DNA of 64,000 nucleotides from Ochromonas danica (Eukaryota > Sar > Chrysophyceae > Chromulinales > Chromulinaceae). Position numbers and translations under genes: made by a program. The first letter of the stretch is position 1. Every line of letters begins with the position of its first letter. The DNA lies in assembly GCA_015146655.1 (NCBI GenBank), contig VKHL01000070.1, forward strand, positions 62,001 through 126,000, given 5' to 3'. The notes under the pieces are model-generated. The model made no database searches and was not told where the DNA came from. It saw only the letters and a list, made by a program, of their open reading frames with translations. This document shows, one piece after another, positions 10,328 to 20,200 of the stretch.

Positions 10328-13291
10328 TTAGACATTGTTAGTCTTTTGCTGATCACTCAACAAAGGTTGACGTAATTTGTAAAGTGGCATCTTATACTGC
10401 AAGCAGTAGAAGACAAGAGCACCTAACATCATACCCAACACTCCGCTAAGCACAGAGAAGATGACGACATAGGAAGCACTGACATCATTGTCATTGTCAT
10501 CATCATCATTGTCTGCTATGTTGTCAGTGTGTGCAGTCTGCATGACAAAGGCATCATAGCATTGGACAGAGTCAAAGTTACTGCAAGAAGGTGCTTTATA
10601 ATAGGTGGTAATACAATCAACATAATCCCATGTCCATTTCTGCTCTACACAAGAAGAGAGACAAGTAGAATAGTCTGTGAGAACAGTGCTGCAAATACCT
10701 TGTCCACTGGCTTTATAATAGGTAGCACCACTACCACTCACACTAGTCGATGTAGAGACATTAACAGAAGCAGTCCACATATTACAAGCTTCAGCACAAA
10801 TAGGTTGATAGCTATCAGTGAGAGTCAGATTGAATAAAGCACACATAGGTGTAGTTGAAGAAGTATCCAATGCTGATATCGTAGTAGCAGCTAAGTTACC
10901 AACATTAGCACGACAATCAACATAAGGTGAAGCACCTAATAAGAAGTCACCTGATTCTAATTGATAATGAGATTCTACTCCAACATATTGTAAATCACTA
11001 GCAGGAATATACCAAGTTAATGTAATATCTTCATTAGCTTGTAGATAAACCTTTTGAAAGCGAAGAAGTCGTTTATATTCAGGAGTAACACGACGATAGA
11101 GATCTGTAAGGAATAGCATAACAGTATGTTTTCCAGCCATTGTACCAGCATTACGTACTGTAAGACTAACAGTAATATTATTAGACTCATTGATCTGATT
11201 AGGAGTAACCTTAAAATCAGAATAAACCCATTGAGTATAAGAGTAACCTGATCCAAAGGCAAATTCTACTGTACATGGTACATAAGCAGCACTATGTGGT
11301 CCATTAGATTGAGTACAAAGTTCTGATGGTTTATGTTGATAAGTATACAATACATCACCAGAGTAATGAGGATAAGTGAAAGGAAGTCTACCAGAGGGAT
11401 TAATAGCTCCAGTTAGTACTTCAGCAATAGCTTGTCCACCTAATGGACCAGGTTGCATAGCTAATAACACTGCTTGAGAGACATCAACAACACTACCAAA
11501 TAGACGTGGTCTACCTGCTATCATAATGGTAATAATAGTCTTAGAAGAGTTATAAGCAGCTAGTTGTGTAACATAATCAAGTTGTCCTGAAGGTAATGTA
11601 AGGTCATCAATATCACCAGGTTTTTCAGCATAAGCACCTTCACCTAAACATACCACTACTACATCAGAAACATCCATTAAAGCATAGACTGCTGTCATAT
11701 CTACTGCTGAGAGATTGGTTGCATCTAGACTAGGTCCAGGAGTATATAGTAGATCACCAGTAGGTAGTAAAGTTGTCAATGAAGATAAGACAGTAGCACG
11801 ATGTGCTTGCTCACTCTCTTCATAGACACCTTGCCAATGTATAGCCCATCCACCTGTTTGAGAAATAGTAGAATTACAAGTTGGTCCTGTAAGTAAGACT
11901 TTCTTTCCTTTAGCTAAAGGAAGAGTATTATCTATATTAGCTGCTAGGATAATACTCTCACGAGAAGTATTCAATGAAGCTTCCCAATCACTTGCTTGAC
12001 CTACAGTAGCTATATTAGGATCATCTAATGTAATCGTAGCTGTATTAGCATCAAGTAAACCTAAAATCTCTTTTACGGCTAATATACGACTAACAGATTC
12101 ATTAACACGTTCAATAGGAATGACACCAGATTGAACTAATGATAGAAGATAGTCATAAAAGGAAGTATCTGATGGTACCATTGACATATCAATAGTCGTA
12201 TCTGTCATAGCAAGAGCTACAGCTTCTTCTTGAGTGGCTGATACATAATGCCAATTATGTAAATTCTCAATTTCGGCATAATCAGTCACCATAAATCCAT
12301 TAAAATTCAATTGTTTTCTTAATAATGTAGTAAGATAATCATTAGAAGAGACCATAGGAACACCACCAATTTCATTATATGATTCCATTGCTGTTAATAC
12401 ACCAATATCAACAGCTGCTTTAAATGCTGGAATATATAATTGACGTAATATACGATCAGGTAATTGAACAGGTGCACGATCATGTCCATTCGTAGGATAA
12501 GAATATCCAATAAAATGTTTCATACAAGCAGCAGCTTGACGTGGTATACCACCATCATTTGTTACCTCTTGCATACCTTGTATAATCTCTTTACCCATTT
12601 GACTTGCTAAATAAGGATCTTCACCTAAACTTTCAGGAAATCTTGCCCATAAAGGTTGTAATCCAAGACCTAACATAGGTGCAAATAACCATGGTACACC
12701 ACCAGCACGTGTATCTTTAGCTGAAATACGACCTGCTTTATAAGCTAAAGTAGGATTAAAAGTAGCAGCTAAGTTAATCTGTTGTGGGAATAATGCCGCA
12801 TCTTTAATATAGGTAGCACCATGTATAGAATCAAGTCCATATAGAATAGGAATACGATAAGTTGTCATATTACTATATTTTTGAATCATTTGTTGTAATT
12901 CTCTCCATTGGGTAGCATTCCATCCTGTTATACCATTAACAGGTCCACCAGAAAATGGAGAATTTAAAATAGAACCAATTTGATATTGTAAAATATAGTT
13001 TTGTAGTTTCGTTTGATTAACTTGTGTAGTAGAGTCAATAAGGAAATAAGAGATATCCATTTGTACCATTTGACCAATCTTTGCTTCAAGTGTCATACTT
13101 TGAAGAAGTGATTGGACTTTAGTACTTGATATGGCATTGTGAAGGGTAGTACTACTAGGAGTAGTGGTAGTAGTAGTAGTGGTGGTGGTGGGGGTGTGAC
13201 CGCGTTCGACTGAAGATGAAGATACCACTACTACCACTTGTAGTACAGCAATGAGAAGACAACAACAACAGTGGAACAAACCAAACATCAT
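10328..13291 (-). CDS. GH3 beta-glucosidase-like protein, type I membrane form
   Basis: 987 residues from the ATG that opens the signal peptide (MMFGLFHCCCCLLIAVLQVVVVV). The frame extends 27 codons upstream without an ATG. After a Thr-rich linker come the glycoside hydrolase family 3 TIM barrel (IPILYGLDSIHGATY, FAPMLGLGLQPLWAR, KHFIGYS) and the nucleophile strand GFMVTDYAEI. The alpha/beta sandwich and fibronectin-III-like domain follow (FGSGYSYTQW). The family hydrolyses beta-glucosides and oligosaccharides. Unusually, a Cys-rich module (~860-940) is followed by an Asp/Asn run, one transmembrane helix (VVIFSVLSGVLGMMLGALVFYC) and a short cytosolic tail (KLRQPLLSDQQ). That tail suggests anchoring at the cell surface or in a vacuolar membrane. 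Confidence 0.88.
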   Translation of the reverse strand: MMFGLFHCCCCLLIAVLQVVVVVSSSSVERGHTPTTTTTTTTTTPSSTTLHNAISSTKVQSLLQSMTLEAKIGQMVQMDISYFLIDSTTQVNQTKLQNYILQYQIGSILNSPFSGGPVNGITGWNATQWRELQQMIQKYSNMTTYRIPILYGLDSIHGATYIKDAALFPQQINLAATFNPTLAYKAGRISAKDTRAGGVPWLFAPMLGLGLQPLWARFPESLGEDPYLASQMGKEIIQGMQEVTNDGGIPRQAAACMKHFIGYSYPTNGHDRAPVQLPDRILRQLYIPAFKAAVDIGVLTAMESYNEIGGVPMVSSNDYLTTLLRKQLNFNGFMVTDYAEIENLHNWHYVSATQEEAVALAMTDTTIDMSMVPSDTSFYDYLLSLVQSGVIPIERVNESVSRILAVKEILGLLDANTATITLDDPNIATVGQASDWEASLNTSRESIILAANIDNTLPLAKGKKVLLTGPTCNSTISQTGGWAIHWQGVYEESEQAHRATVLSSLTTLLPTGDLLYTPGPSLDATNLSAVDMTAVYALMDVSDVVVVCLGEGAYAEKPGDIDDLTLPSGQLDYVTQLAAYNSSKTIITIMIAGRPRLFGSVVDVSQAVLLAMQPGPLGGQAIAEVLTGAINPSGRLPFTYPHYSGDVLYTYQHKPSELCTQSNGPHSAAYVPCTVEFAFGSGYSYTQWVYSDFKVTPNQINESNNITVSLTVRNAGTMAGKHTVMLFLTDLYRRVTPEYKRLLRFQKVYLQANEDITLTWYIPASDLQYVGVESHYQLESGDFLLGASPYVDCRANVGNLAATTISALDTSSTTPMCALFNLTLTDSYQPICAEACNMWTASVNVSTSTSVSGSGATYYKASGQGICSTVLTDYSTCLSSCVEQKWTWDYVDCITTYYKAPSCSNFDSVQCYDAFVMQTAHTDNIADNDDDDNDNDVSASYVVIFSVLSGVLGMMLGALVFYCLQYKMPLYKLRQPLLSDQQKTNNV

Positions 13292-13861
13292 TCTACCTGT
13301 ACTTCTTCTACTATTATTATTGATAATAATAGGAGTAGTGTAGGAGAGTGATAGAAGGTGAAATGAATGCAAAGAGACAACAAGATGGTTGTTCTGTCAG
13401 TCACTCCTTCTGATCTGTTCCCAGTCAACAATGAGAAGAGCAGCCAGTCAGTCAGTCAGTCAATCCTCTCTTGCTGTGGACTGCACTGTGTGTGTGTGTC
13501 TGTCTGTGTGTGTGTCTGTGTGTTCTGGTGGTTTTTGTGGCAGCCAAGACCTCGACACTTCAACCTGTTTTTCTACCTGATAGAAACAACTTCTGCCACT
13601 TGACTTTTCTTCATATACAGCAGTGTTCTCTTAAGTTAACTATCAAGGTGTCTGTCTTTCCCCACATGAGCTTGTGGTATTGATAGAAATAGAGAGACCC
13701 TTGAAGAATGAGTATAAAATTTAGTTCAACTCTATGATCTCGTGATCCTTCTTCCCTCCTACCCAAAGATCTCATGCAGAAATCATTCTGTCTGATGAGT
13801 GAATTATTGACCAACATCAACATCATCATCATCATCATCAACCACAACAACAACTAGTCTA

Positions 13862-14170
13862 GGAACACACTCACTCCACAACAGACATTATATAAGTAAC
13901 GTTGTTCATACATTAAAATTATCTTCTTATTGTTCTAGTATTACAGATTTTTCTATGTTAGGTAGAATCCATACTTTAAATTTATCATATACTAAAATTA
14001 CAGATGTTTCTGCATTAGGTAATGTTCATACTCTAGATTTATCTTTAACTGATAAATTTAAAGTATGAACATTACCTAAAGCAGAAACATCTGTAATTTT
14101 AGTATATGATAAATTTAAAGTATGGACCCTACTACCTAAATTTAACAATTCTTTATTTGTAACATATGAT
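13862..14170. pseudogene. Relic of a leucine-rich-repeat gene arranged as a large palindrome
   Basis: Both strands, read inward from the two ends, encode leucine-rich repeats of the form KITDVSALGNVHTLNLS. The plus strand (13898-14050) shows about three units and the minus strand about two. The core is an inverted repeat with arms 13969-14043 and 14051-14125 (72 of 75 positions pair) around a 7-bp centre. Each arm also contains ~53-bp tandem units that match the repeat length. The TDVSxLxxxHTLxLS style is seen in bacterial-type and protist LRR proteins, and I recall similar wording in some giant-virus proteins, but I cannot verify the source. It is broken and short; no full gene remains. Confidence 0.75.
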
Positions 14171-14907
14171 TCTATAAGATAAATCTACAGTGTTATTTTT
14201 ATCTCTATTTAATTTTAGTAATAAAAGATATTTTCTGCTGTAGTTAAGCTGATGAATGAAGATGGAAATTTAACTGTAAAAAAGTTTATAATTTAAAGAT
14301 ATTAAAAATTGATTTCTTTTATCTTTTATTCCATTATGGATTAGGTGCTGCATGTCAATAATATGGTCATATAAAGTATAAGGGGGACAATGGAGGAGTC
14401 AATGACTAGAAGGTGTTATTTACAAGAACAACAGATATTAAGGTACTGTAATAAAATGAGTCATCTTCGTGTGCTTATTTCTGTTCCTTGATAATAACAA
14501 TAACATTGTCATAGCGATGATGATTAATACAATGTATGGCGGAGTGACGGTGGTAGTGGTAGTGTCTGGTGTGTGTGTGTGGTGTGTGTGTTTCAACAGG
14601 GAACTACCACTATATCACCATCATGTATGTGTGGTGTTTGTCTTATCTCTTATGGCTGCTATCTGCTATGGTTGTTATTGGGTAATGAGGATTGAAAGAC
14701 TTCTCTTGAATTATCTCATCCAGAGCAGTCTTTCCATCCTAATTACTACCCAATAACAACAATAACAATAACAATAACAACAATAACAAATACTGTAGTC
14801 TAGCTAACATAATAACAAATAGCTTCTGCTGATGCAGAGAGAAGAACAAGAAATGGACATGAACAAAGACTATTTCTCTTATTAGTTCTATCGATGACAA
14901 GAGACCA

Positions 14908-15268
14908 TTACTATGATACCAGCAGCTACTAGTTAGGTAGTGTTAATGAGACACAGTTACACCTTCCTATTATACAGTATTAGTGTTATATTAATATTAT
15001 ATTGTATTATAATGGTAATATGTGATTTACTGTAATATTATCATAATACTACTACTATACTACTATACTACTATACTGCTATACTTGCTAATCATTATTA
15101 TTAATAACATTAATATTAAACTAACTGCTGGTCTATATATAGACTACAGTTGTATATATATACTATATACTGTATACTACTATCGATAGTATAATATACT
15201 ATGATGATGTTGATTGACTACCAACCTTCTACTCTCCAAAGCACCTTCTCTGTGCCAGCTAATGACTA
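14908..15268. repeat. Copy A of a ~350-bp dispersed direct repeat
   Basis: This segment runs in the same order and orientation as 21727-22110: CCAGCAG...GTTAGGTAGTGTTAATGAG, GTTACACCTTCCTATTATAC, GTGATTTACTGTAATAT, (ACTACTAT)n, TTGCTAATCATTATTATTAA, a TGGTCTATATA element, then CCTTCTCTGTG...GCCAGCT. The two copies have diverged by substitutions and small indels. They bracket the ankyrin gene. Its right end preserves a degraded version of the inverted eIF3g tail seen in copy B. Confidence 0.85.
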
Positions 15269-15992
15269 TCACTATTTTAGGTTATGCTCAGCTAGTTATC
15301 TTCAACAAAACAACAGTTAGAGCTTGAATTGCTATTCAAGAGTCTCTCTCTCTCTCTGTTCGTTGTAATCATCGGTTTTATTAATAAGAGCAAAGGTTTT
15401 GGTTGCTAATACATACACATTACATTCCACACGAGGCTTTTAAGAGGCTTCTACCCAACAAAACCTGGTCCCCACACTTCATAGAGGTGGTGACATTTAA
15501 TTCTCTACCTCTAGCCTGTCAATTCTCATTGTGTCGTCCATTCCAAAAGATATTCTTTCCTGGTTACCACATCATCACTTTGTAAACTTATAAGAAATAG
15601 TGAACTCTGTGTACTATTTCATGGTTAGCAAGTGTATGCAGGGTTGGGTTAGTGTGGATGAGGGACTAGTCTGATGAAGTGTGCGATCATTACCGAAAAA
15701 CAGTGCAAGATGTTTCTCACATAGAAAAGCGGGTTTTTATCAACTTGAAGTCCCACTGGTGTGCAGGTACACACAAACGACTTCTTCTTTCAGTCGGAAG
15801 GCGCTGAAAAACTCTTCTTTCTTCACAGAGAGAAAAGGAGAAGAAGATCTTTGCCAACTGGCCATACTTCAAGAGGTATCAAGAACTTGAAAAAGAAATT
15901 AAACCAAGGAAGGTAATAAAAAAAGGAATCCTTTTCTGAAGTATTATTATTATTAGAATTAATTGTATTATTTATTTATTATTAGCAGAAGC

Positions 15993-17247
15993 ATGCTGAG
16001 TGACAAGATCGATCAAGGAGTTGAACTTCTTCGGGACATCGAAGAGCTTCACAACGTATGTCATCATCACGAACAAAAAGGTTGTTTCCTCCTGTGTAGA
16101 AGACTCACAGTTTTTGATCGTTTGTTCCGACAACAACGGCGGTCATATGAAGAAACTACTAGTGTTCTCAGTGAAGTCACTCTGGAATTGTCTATCCAGT
16201 CCTTACTAACCTTGTTGACTGAGATCCGAGACTTTGTGATGGAGGCTACGAGCGATGAAAGGCGTTTCGGGCATTATGCTGGAAAAAGAAAGAAGGAGAT
16301 AATTGCTTTTCTTCGGAAGTTGCATGACTTTTATCGACGCATAGACCTACATGCTTTGGAATTGAATATCCCCTTGGATTTGTCAGAGGAGGATAAGCGA
16401 CGGGAAGAGATGCATGCATTCAAGAATGAGATGCTCTGTTGTTATGGCAGAGAATATTTGAAGTATTTGGAGGAATACGATGTGCTTCGATTGAAAGGGA
16501 TAAATTTGGCTTCTTTGCCTCACGAGGAAGCAATAGAGCTGCTGATCCTATTGGGATGTCCTATAGATCTCCAAAGTCCCCGTGAAAATGTGGATGGCAG
16601 CTATCTGAATAAATTGAGAAAGGTAGACTTAAATCAGATTGGTGATATACAACCTGAGTTATTAAACAAAGTGTTTCAAGAGTTGAGTCAAATCAAGAGG
16701 GATGGTGTCTCCATTGAGCAGATGAAAAGCATAAGAAAAAGTCTGTTGGTAAAGCAGGCCGAACAAAACTTATTAGAAAGGGCGATCTTAGGAGACGTCT
16801 CTGCTTTAAACGAGCTAAAGTTACTTCTCAGAGACAATCGCGTGGATGTTAACAAGACTGCTAAGGTACAAAATACGAAGTCAACCTGTTATGGGCAATG
16901 TGCGTTATGATGCTCTGTTTGTCTGCTGTTTGAGAGATGATGCAAATGTTATTTTTATTGTTGTGCATGGGATGGATTGGATTGGATGTGTTTTTTAACA
17001 TGTGTTTTTATCGATGCTTCTCCAACTGTTTGGTAGTATGGACGGACTCCTATCTACATTGCTAGCCAAAGGGGTATGGTAGATGTGGTTAGAGTTCTTC
17101 TCGCAGACAATCGCGTGTTTGTTAACAAGGCTGATAAGGTACGTAATACAAAAGCAACTTGTTGTTGTTGTAGGCAATGTGCGTTATGTTCTGTTTGTTT
17201 GCTGTTTGAGAGATGGTGCAAAGGTTATTTTTGTTGTTGTTGTTGTT

Positions 17248-17291
<44 letters not shown>

Positions 17292-20200
17292 GCATGGATT
17301 GGATTGTTGGATTGGATTGGATGTGTTTTTTAACATGTGTTTTTATCGATGCTTCTCCAACTGTTTGGTAGTATGGACGGACTCCTATCTACATTGCTAG
17401 CCAAAGGGGTATGGTAGATGTGGTTAGAGTTCTTCTCGCAGACAATCGCGTGTTTGTTAACAAGGCTGATAAGGTACGTAATACAAAAGCAACTTGTTGT
17501 TGTTGTAGGCAATGTGCGTTATGTTCTGTTTGTTTGCTGTTTGAGAGATGGTGCAAAGGTTATTTTTGTTGTTGTTGTTGTTATTGTTGTTGTTGNNNNN
17601 NNNNNNNNNNNNNNNNNNNNNNNNNNNNNNNNNNNNNNNNNNNNNNNNNNNNNNNNNNNNNNNNNNNNNNNNNNNNNNNNNNNNNNNNNNNNNNNTTATG
17701 TTCTGTTTGTTTGCTGTTTGAGAGATGGTGCAAAGGTTATTTTTGTTGTTGTTGTTGTTATTGTTGTTGTTGATGATGATGATGATGTCATCCACTCTGT
17801 CTTTTGTGCATGCCTTGAGTTAGGATGGTGAGACACCTCTAGATGTGGCCAAAACGGTAGAGATTAAACAGCTTCTCAGAGAGAATGGAGCAAAAGAGGG
17901 CCTTCGTCTCATAGTTCCACAAGCCCAACAGCGAGAAAATAATGAGATGGTTGCAAAAAGTACTGAAGAGCTCGAACAAATCATCCCTTCCTTGGCGCAA
18001 ATGGCTATCTCAGGGAATGTCTCTGTTTTGCAAGAGCTGGAGGGTATGGGGTCTATTAACAAGATCCCTGCAGAGGTTACCAATCAAGGCATTTGCTAAT
18101 AGCATTATAATTTTGACTATGGTTGCTTTTCATGTCGTGTCTATAGAGTGACTACATTGCCTTCTATGATGCCTGTCGTTATGGTAAGGCAGAAGAAGTT
18201 AAGCGTATATTATCGGACAAGCAAGTACTTGCCAATGACACTGGGAATGAGACTAACCAGGTAAATGATGAGATTAGGGATATGTGTGTGGATGATGCTG
18301 GATGGACATGATAAAGTTGATGAGTTCGAGTTTGTTGCTCTTTCTTTTGGTGATGTTTATGTTTGTCATGGTGTATATAGAATGGTTGGGAAGTGTCCTA
18401 CTATCCACAAAAGATTGACAACAACAATGACCAGGTATTGAAGGTATTGAAGGTGTTGAAGGCAAGGGGTCCAGTTGAACAAGTGTTGAATCAACAAGTT
18501 GCTGGGGTAAGGGATGAACATCTGTTTGAAGAGTGTGTTCGTTTTCCTTGTTTTATGAGTGCTTGCATACGCTGCGTTTGGTGTAGTTTTTATTACGAAT
18601 TGATTTTGAGTCGTCGATAGATGAACAAATGAATATGATATCATTGTTATGAATGTGATGATTCCCATTGCAGTCCGCAGTTAGCATTAAGCTCTCGCAA
18701 TCACGACGGATTCAAAATGTGTGTGAATAGGACGGAAAGACTCCCTTCCAAGCTGCATGCTATGGAGGCCATGTGGAAGTGGTCAAGCTGTTATTATCAG
18801 ACTGCAGGGTAGATATGGGTTGTCTTGCGAAAGTTGCTAAGGAGCTTCTGTCGGATATTATTCAAGAAGACTCGATGAAAGCTGATGAGGTAAGATATAA
18901 GATACTACGTATATGACTAGTAGCTTGGTTGCATTGTTTGTTGTCTCTTAATATTGTTGAGGATACTTGTTGTTGCCCTGTTCGTGGCCATTTTGATAAT
19001 CATTGACTATCCACGTTGTTAGGGCGAACTCGAGCGCCTTAAGAAGGGCCGTGCAGAGGTGTTGAAGTTATTATTTTGGAATGGCAATGTGGTGGATTTG
19101 GTGGAAGAAGGCAAGGTAAAAGACTTCTTAAGGATTTTCATGTTTGTTGGGGAGGGACCTACACGCTCATTTTCATGGCTGTTTATATCTTCTTAAGGGT
19201 GATGGAATGTCTGACCTGGACATGGCAAAGGCGGAAGAGATAATGAATTTATCTCGTATTGTTTTCAAAGAGATCATCCCAAGTGAATTTGTCCAAACTG
19301 AAGATGGACTTCTTGTATTGCACAAGGGAAAGTATTTCATTCGGAGCGATGTAGCTAAAGACGAAATTGCTCGCCTAAGTTGCAATAATTCAGAAGCTGT
19401 GATCTTATTCCAAAGCACGGCTGATGCAATCCACGAGCTGAAAACTAATTCCATGGTGGAAGTATGGGTTCGTAAGGTGGGTTCACATGACTTCATTGAA
19501 GTCTATGGGTCGAATCAGACCTCTCCTTTGCCCGAGGAAGTTATCCCTGAGTTTGCAAAGGTTGTCTTTTCCTATCTTTACCTCGCAATATCTGCGAAGC
19601 GCCAATTTGCGGATTTCGTGTTGAAGTATCTCCAAGACACTTCGCTTCAAGAGACTTGCGAGGGTTTGTGTGCGATATTTGTGCAACAGACCTTTTGGGG
19701 GTTGGCAGCAAGTGAAGCAAAACGAAGTGAGCTGGGAATTGATGAAAGTGTCCCTGGTTCAGAGATTATTCGATTTTATGTGCAAAAGGAGATGAAAGCG
19801 ATGGGATCTGTATTATTATCTATCAAGTGCGATGCTCATAAGTTGGCAAAAGTAAATCGCAAAATGAAATGTACTGGTTGCGATTCATTTTGCGACGAGG
19901 CGATTATCGATACTGGGGCAACTATATCGAGCATTCCATGCCGCGAACGTTGGGACGATACAACTCGCAAATATAAAAAAGCTAATCTCATCGCTCGCTA
20001 CAGCGGTGACTACATTGATTCTCTGAACACGAATATGGATCATACCACTTTAACGACACTGTTGACAGGTGTTGGTGAAGCTTCCCTACCCGTTATCAAG
20101 TGGAAAGATCCGTTGGAGTTGTCCATCGACAGCGAGCTGCCTTTGCGAGAAATCGAACAAATGGTTGTTGCTAATGGTTCTAATATAATCGGTTTAGATG

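Larger units (their letters stand above)
13373..15992. other. Gene-poor AT-rich region
   Basis: About 2.6 kb without a convincing intact gene. It holds a TG-rich run (13484-13523), the palindromic leucine-rich-repeat relic near 13.9-14.1 kb, short (CAATAA)n runs near 14755-14800 and a 350-bp segment repeated at 21.7 kb. Possible 5' UTR of the ankyrin gene follows (AG acceptor-like site just before 15986). The stretch 15400-15590 has a 60-codon open frame with coding-like composition but no recognisable match. Confidence 0.5.

Noticed and set aside
15403-15585. 60-codon frame before the first ankyrin gene as a small gene
   Set aside because: No recognisable motif and no support for splicing; kept only as part of the gene-poor region.
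17076-17333. Poly-Cys/poly-Val/poly-Asn frames around the GTT tracts
   Set aside because: They are translations of intronic trinucleotide repeats read through splice donors.
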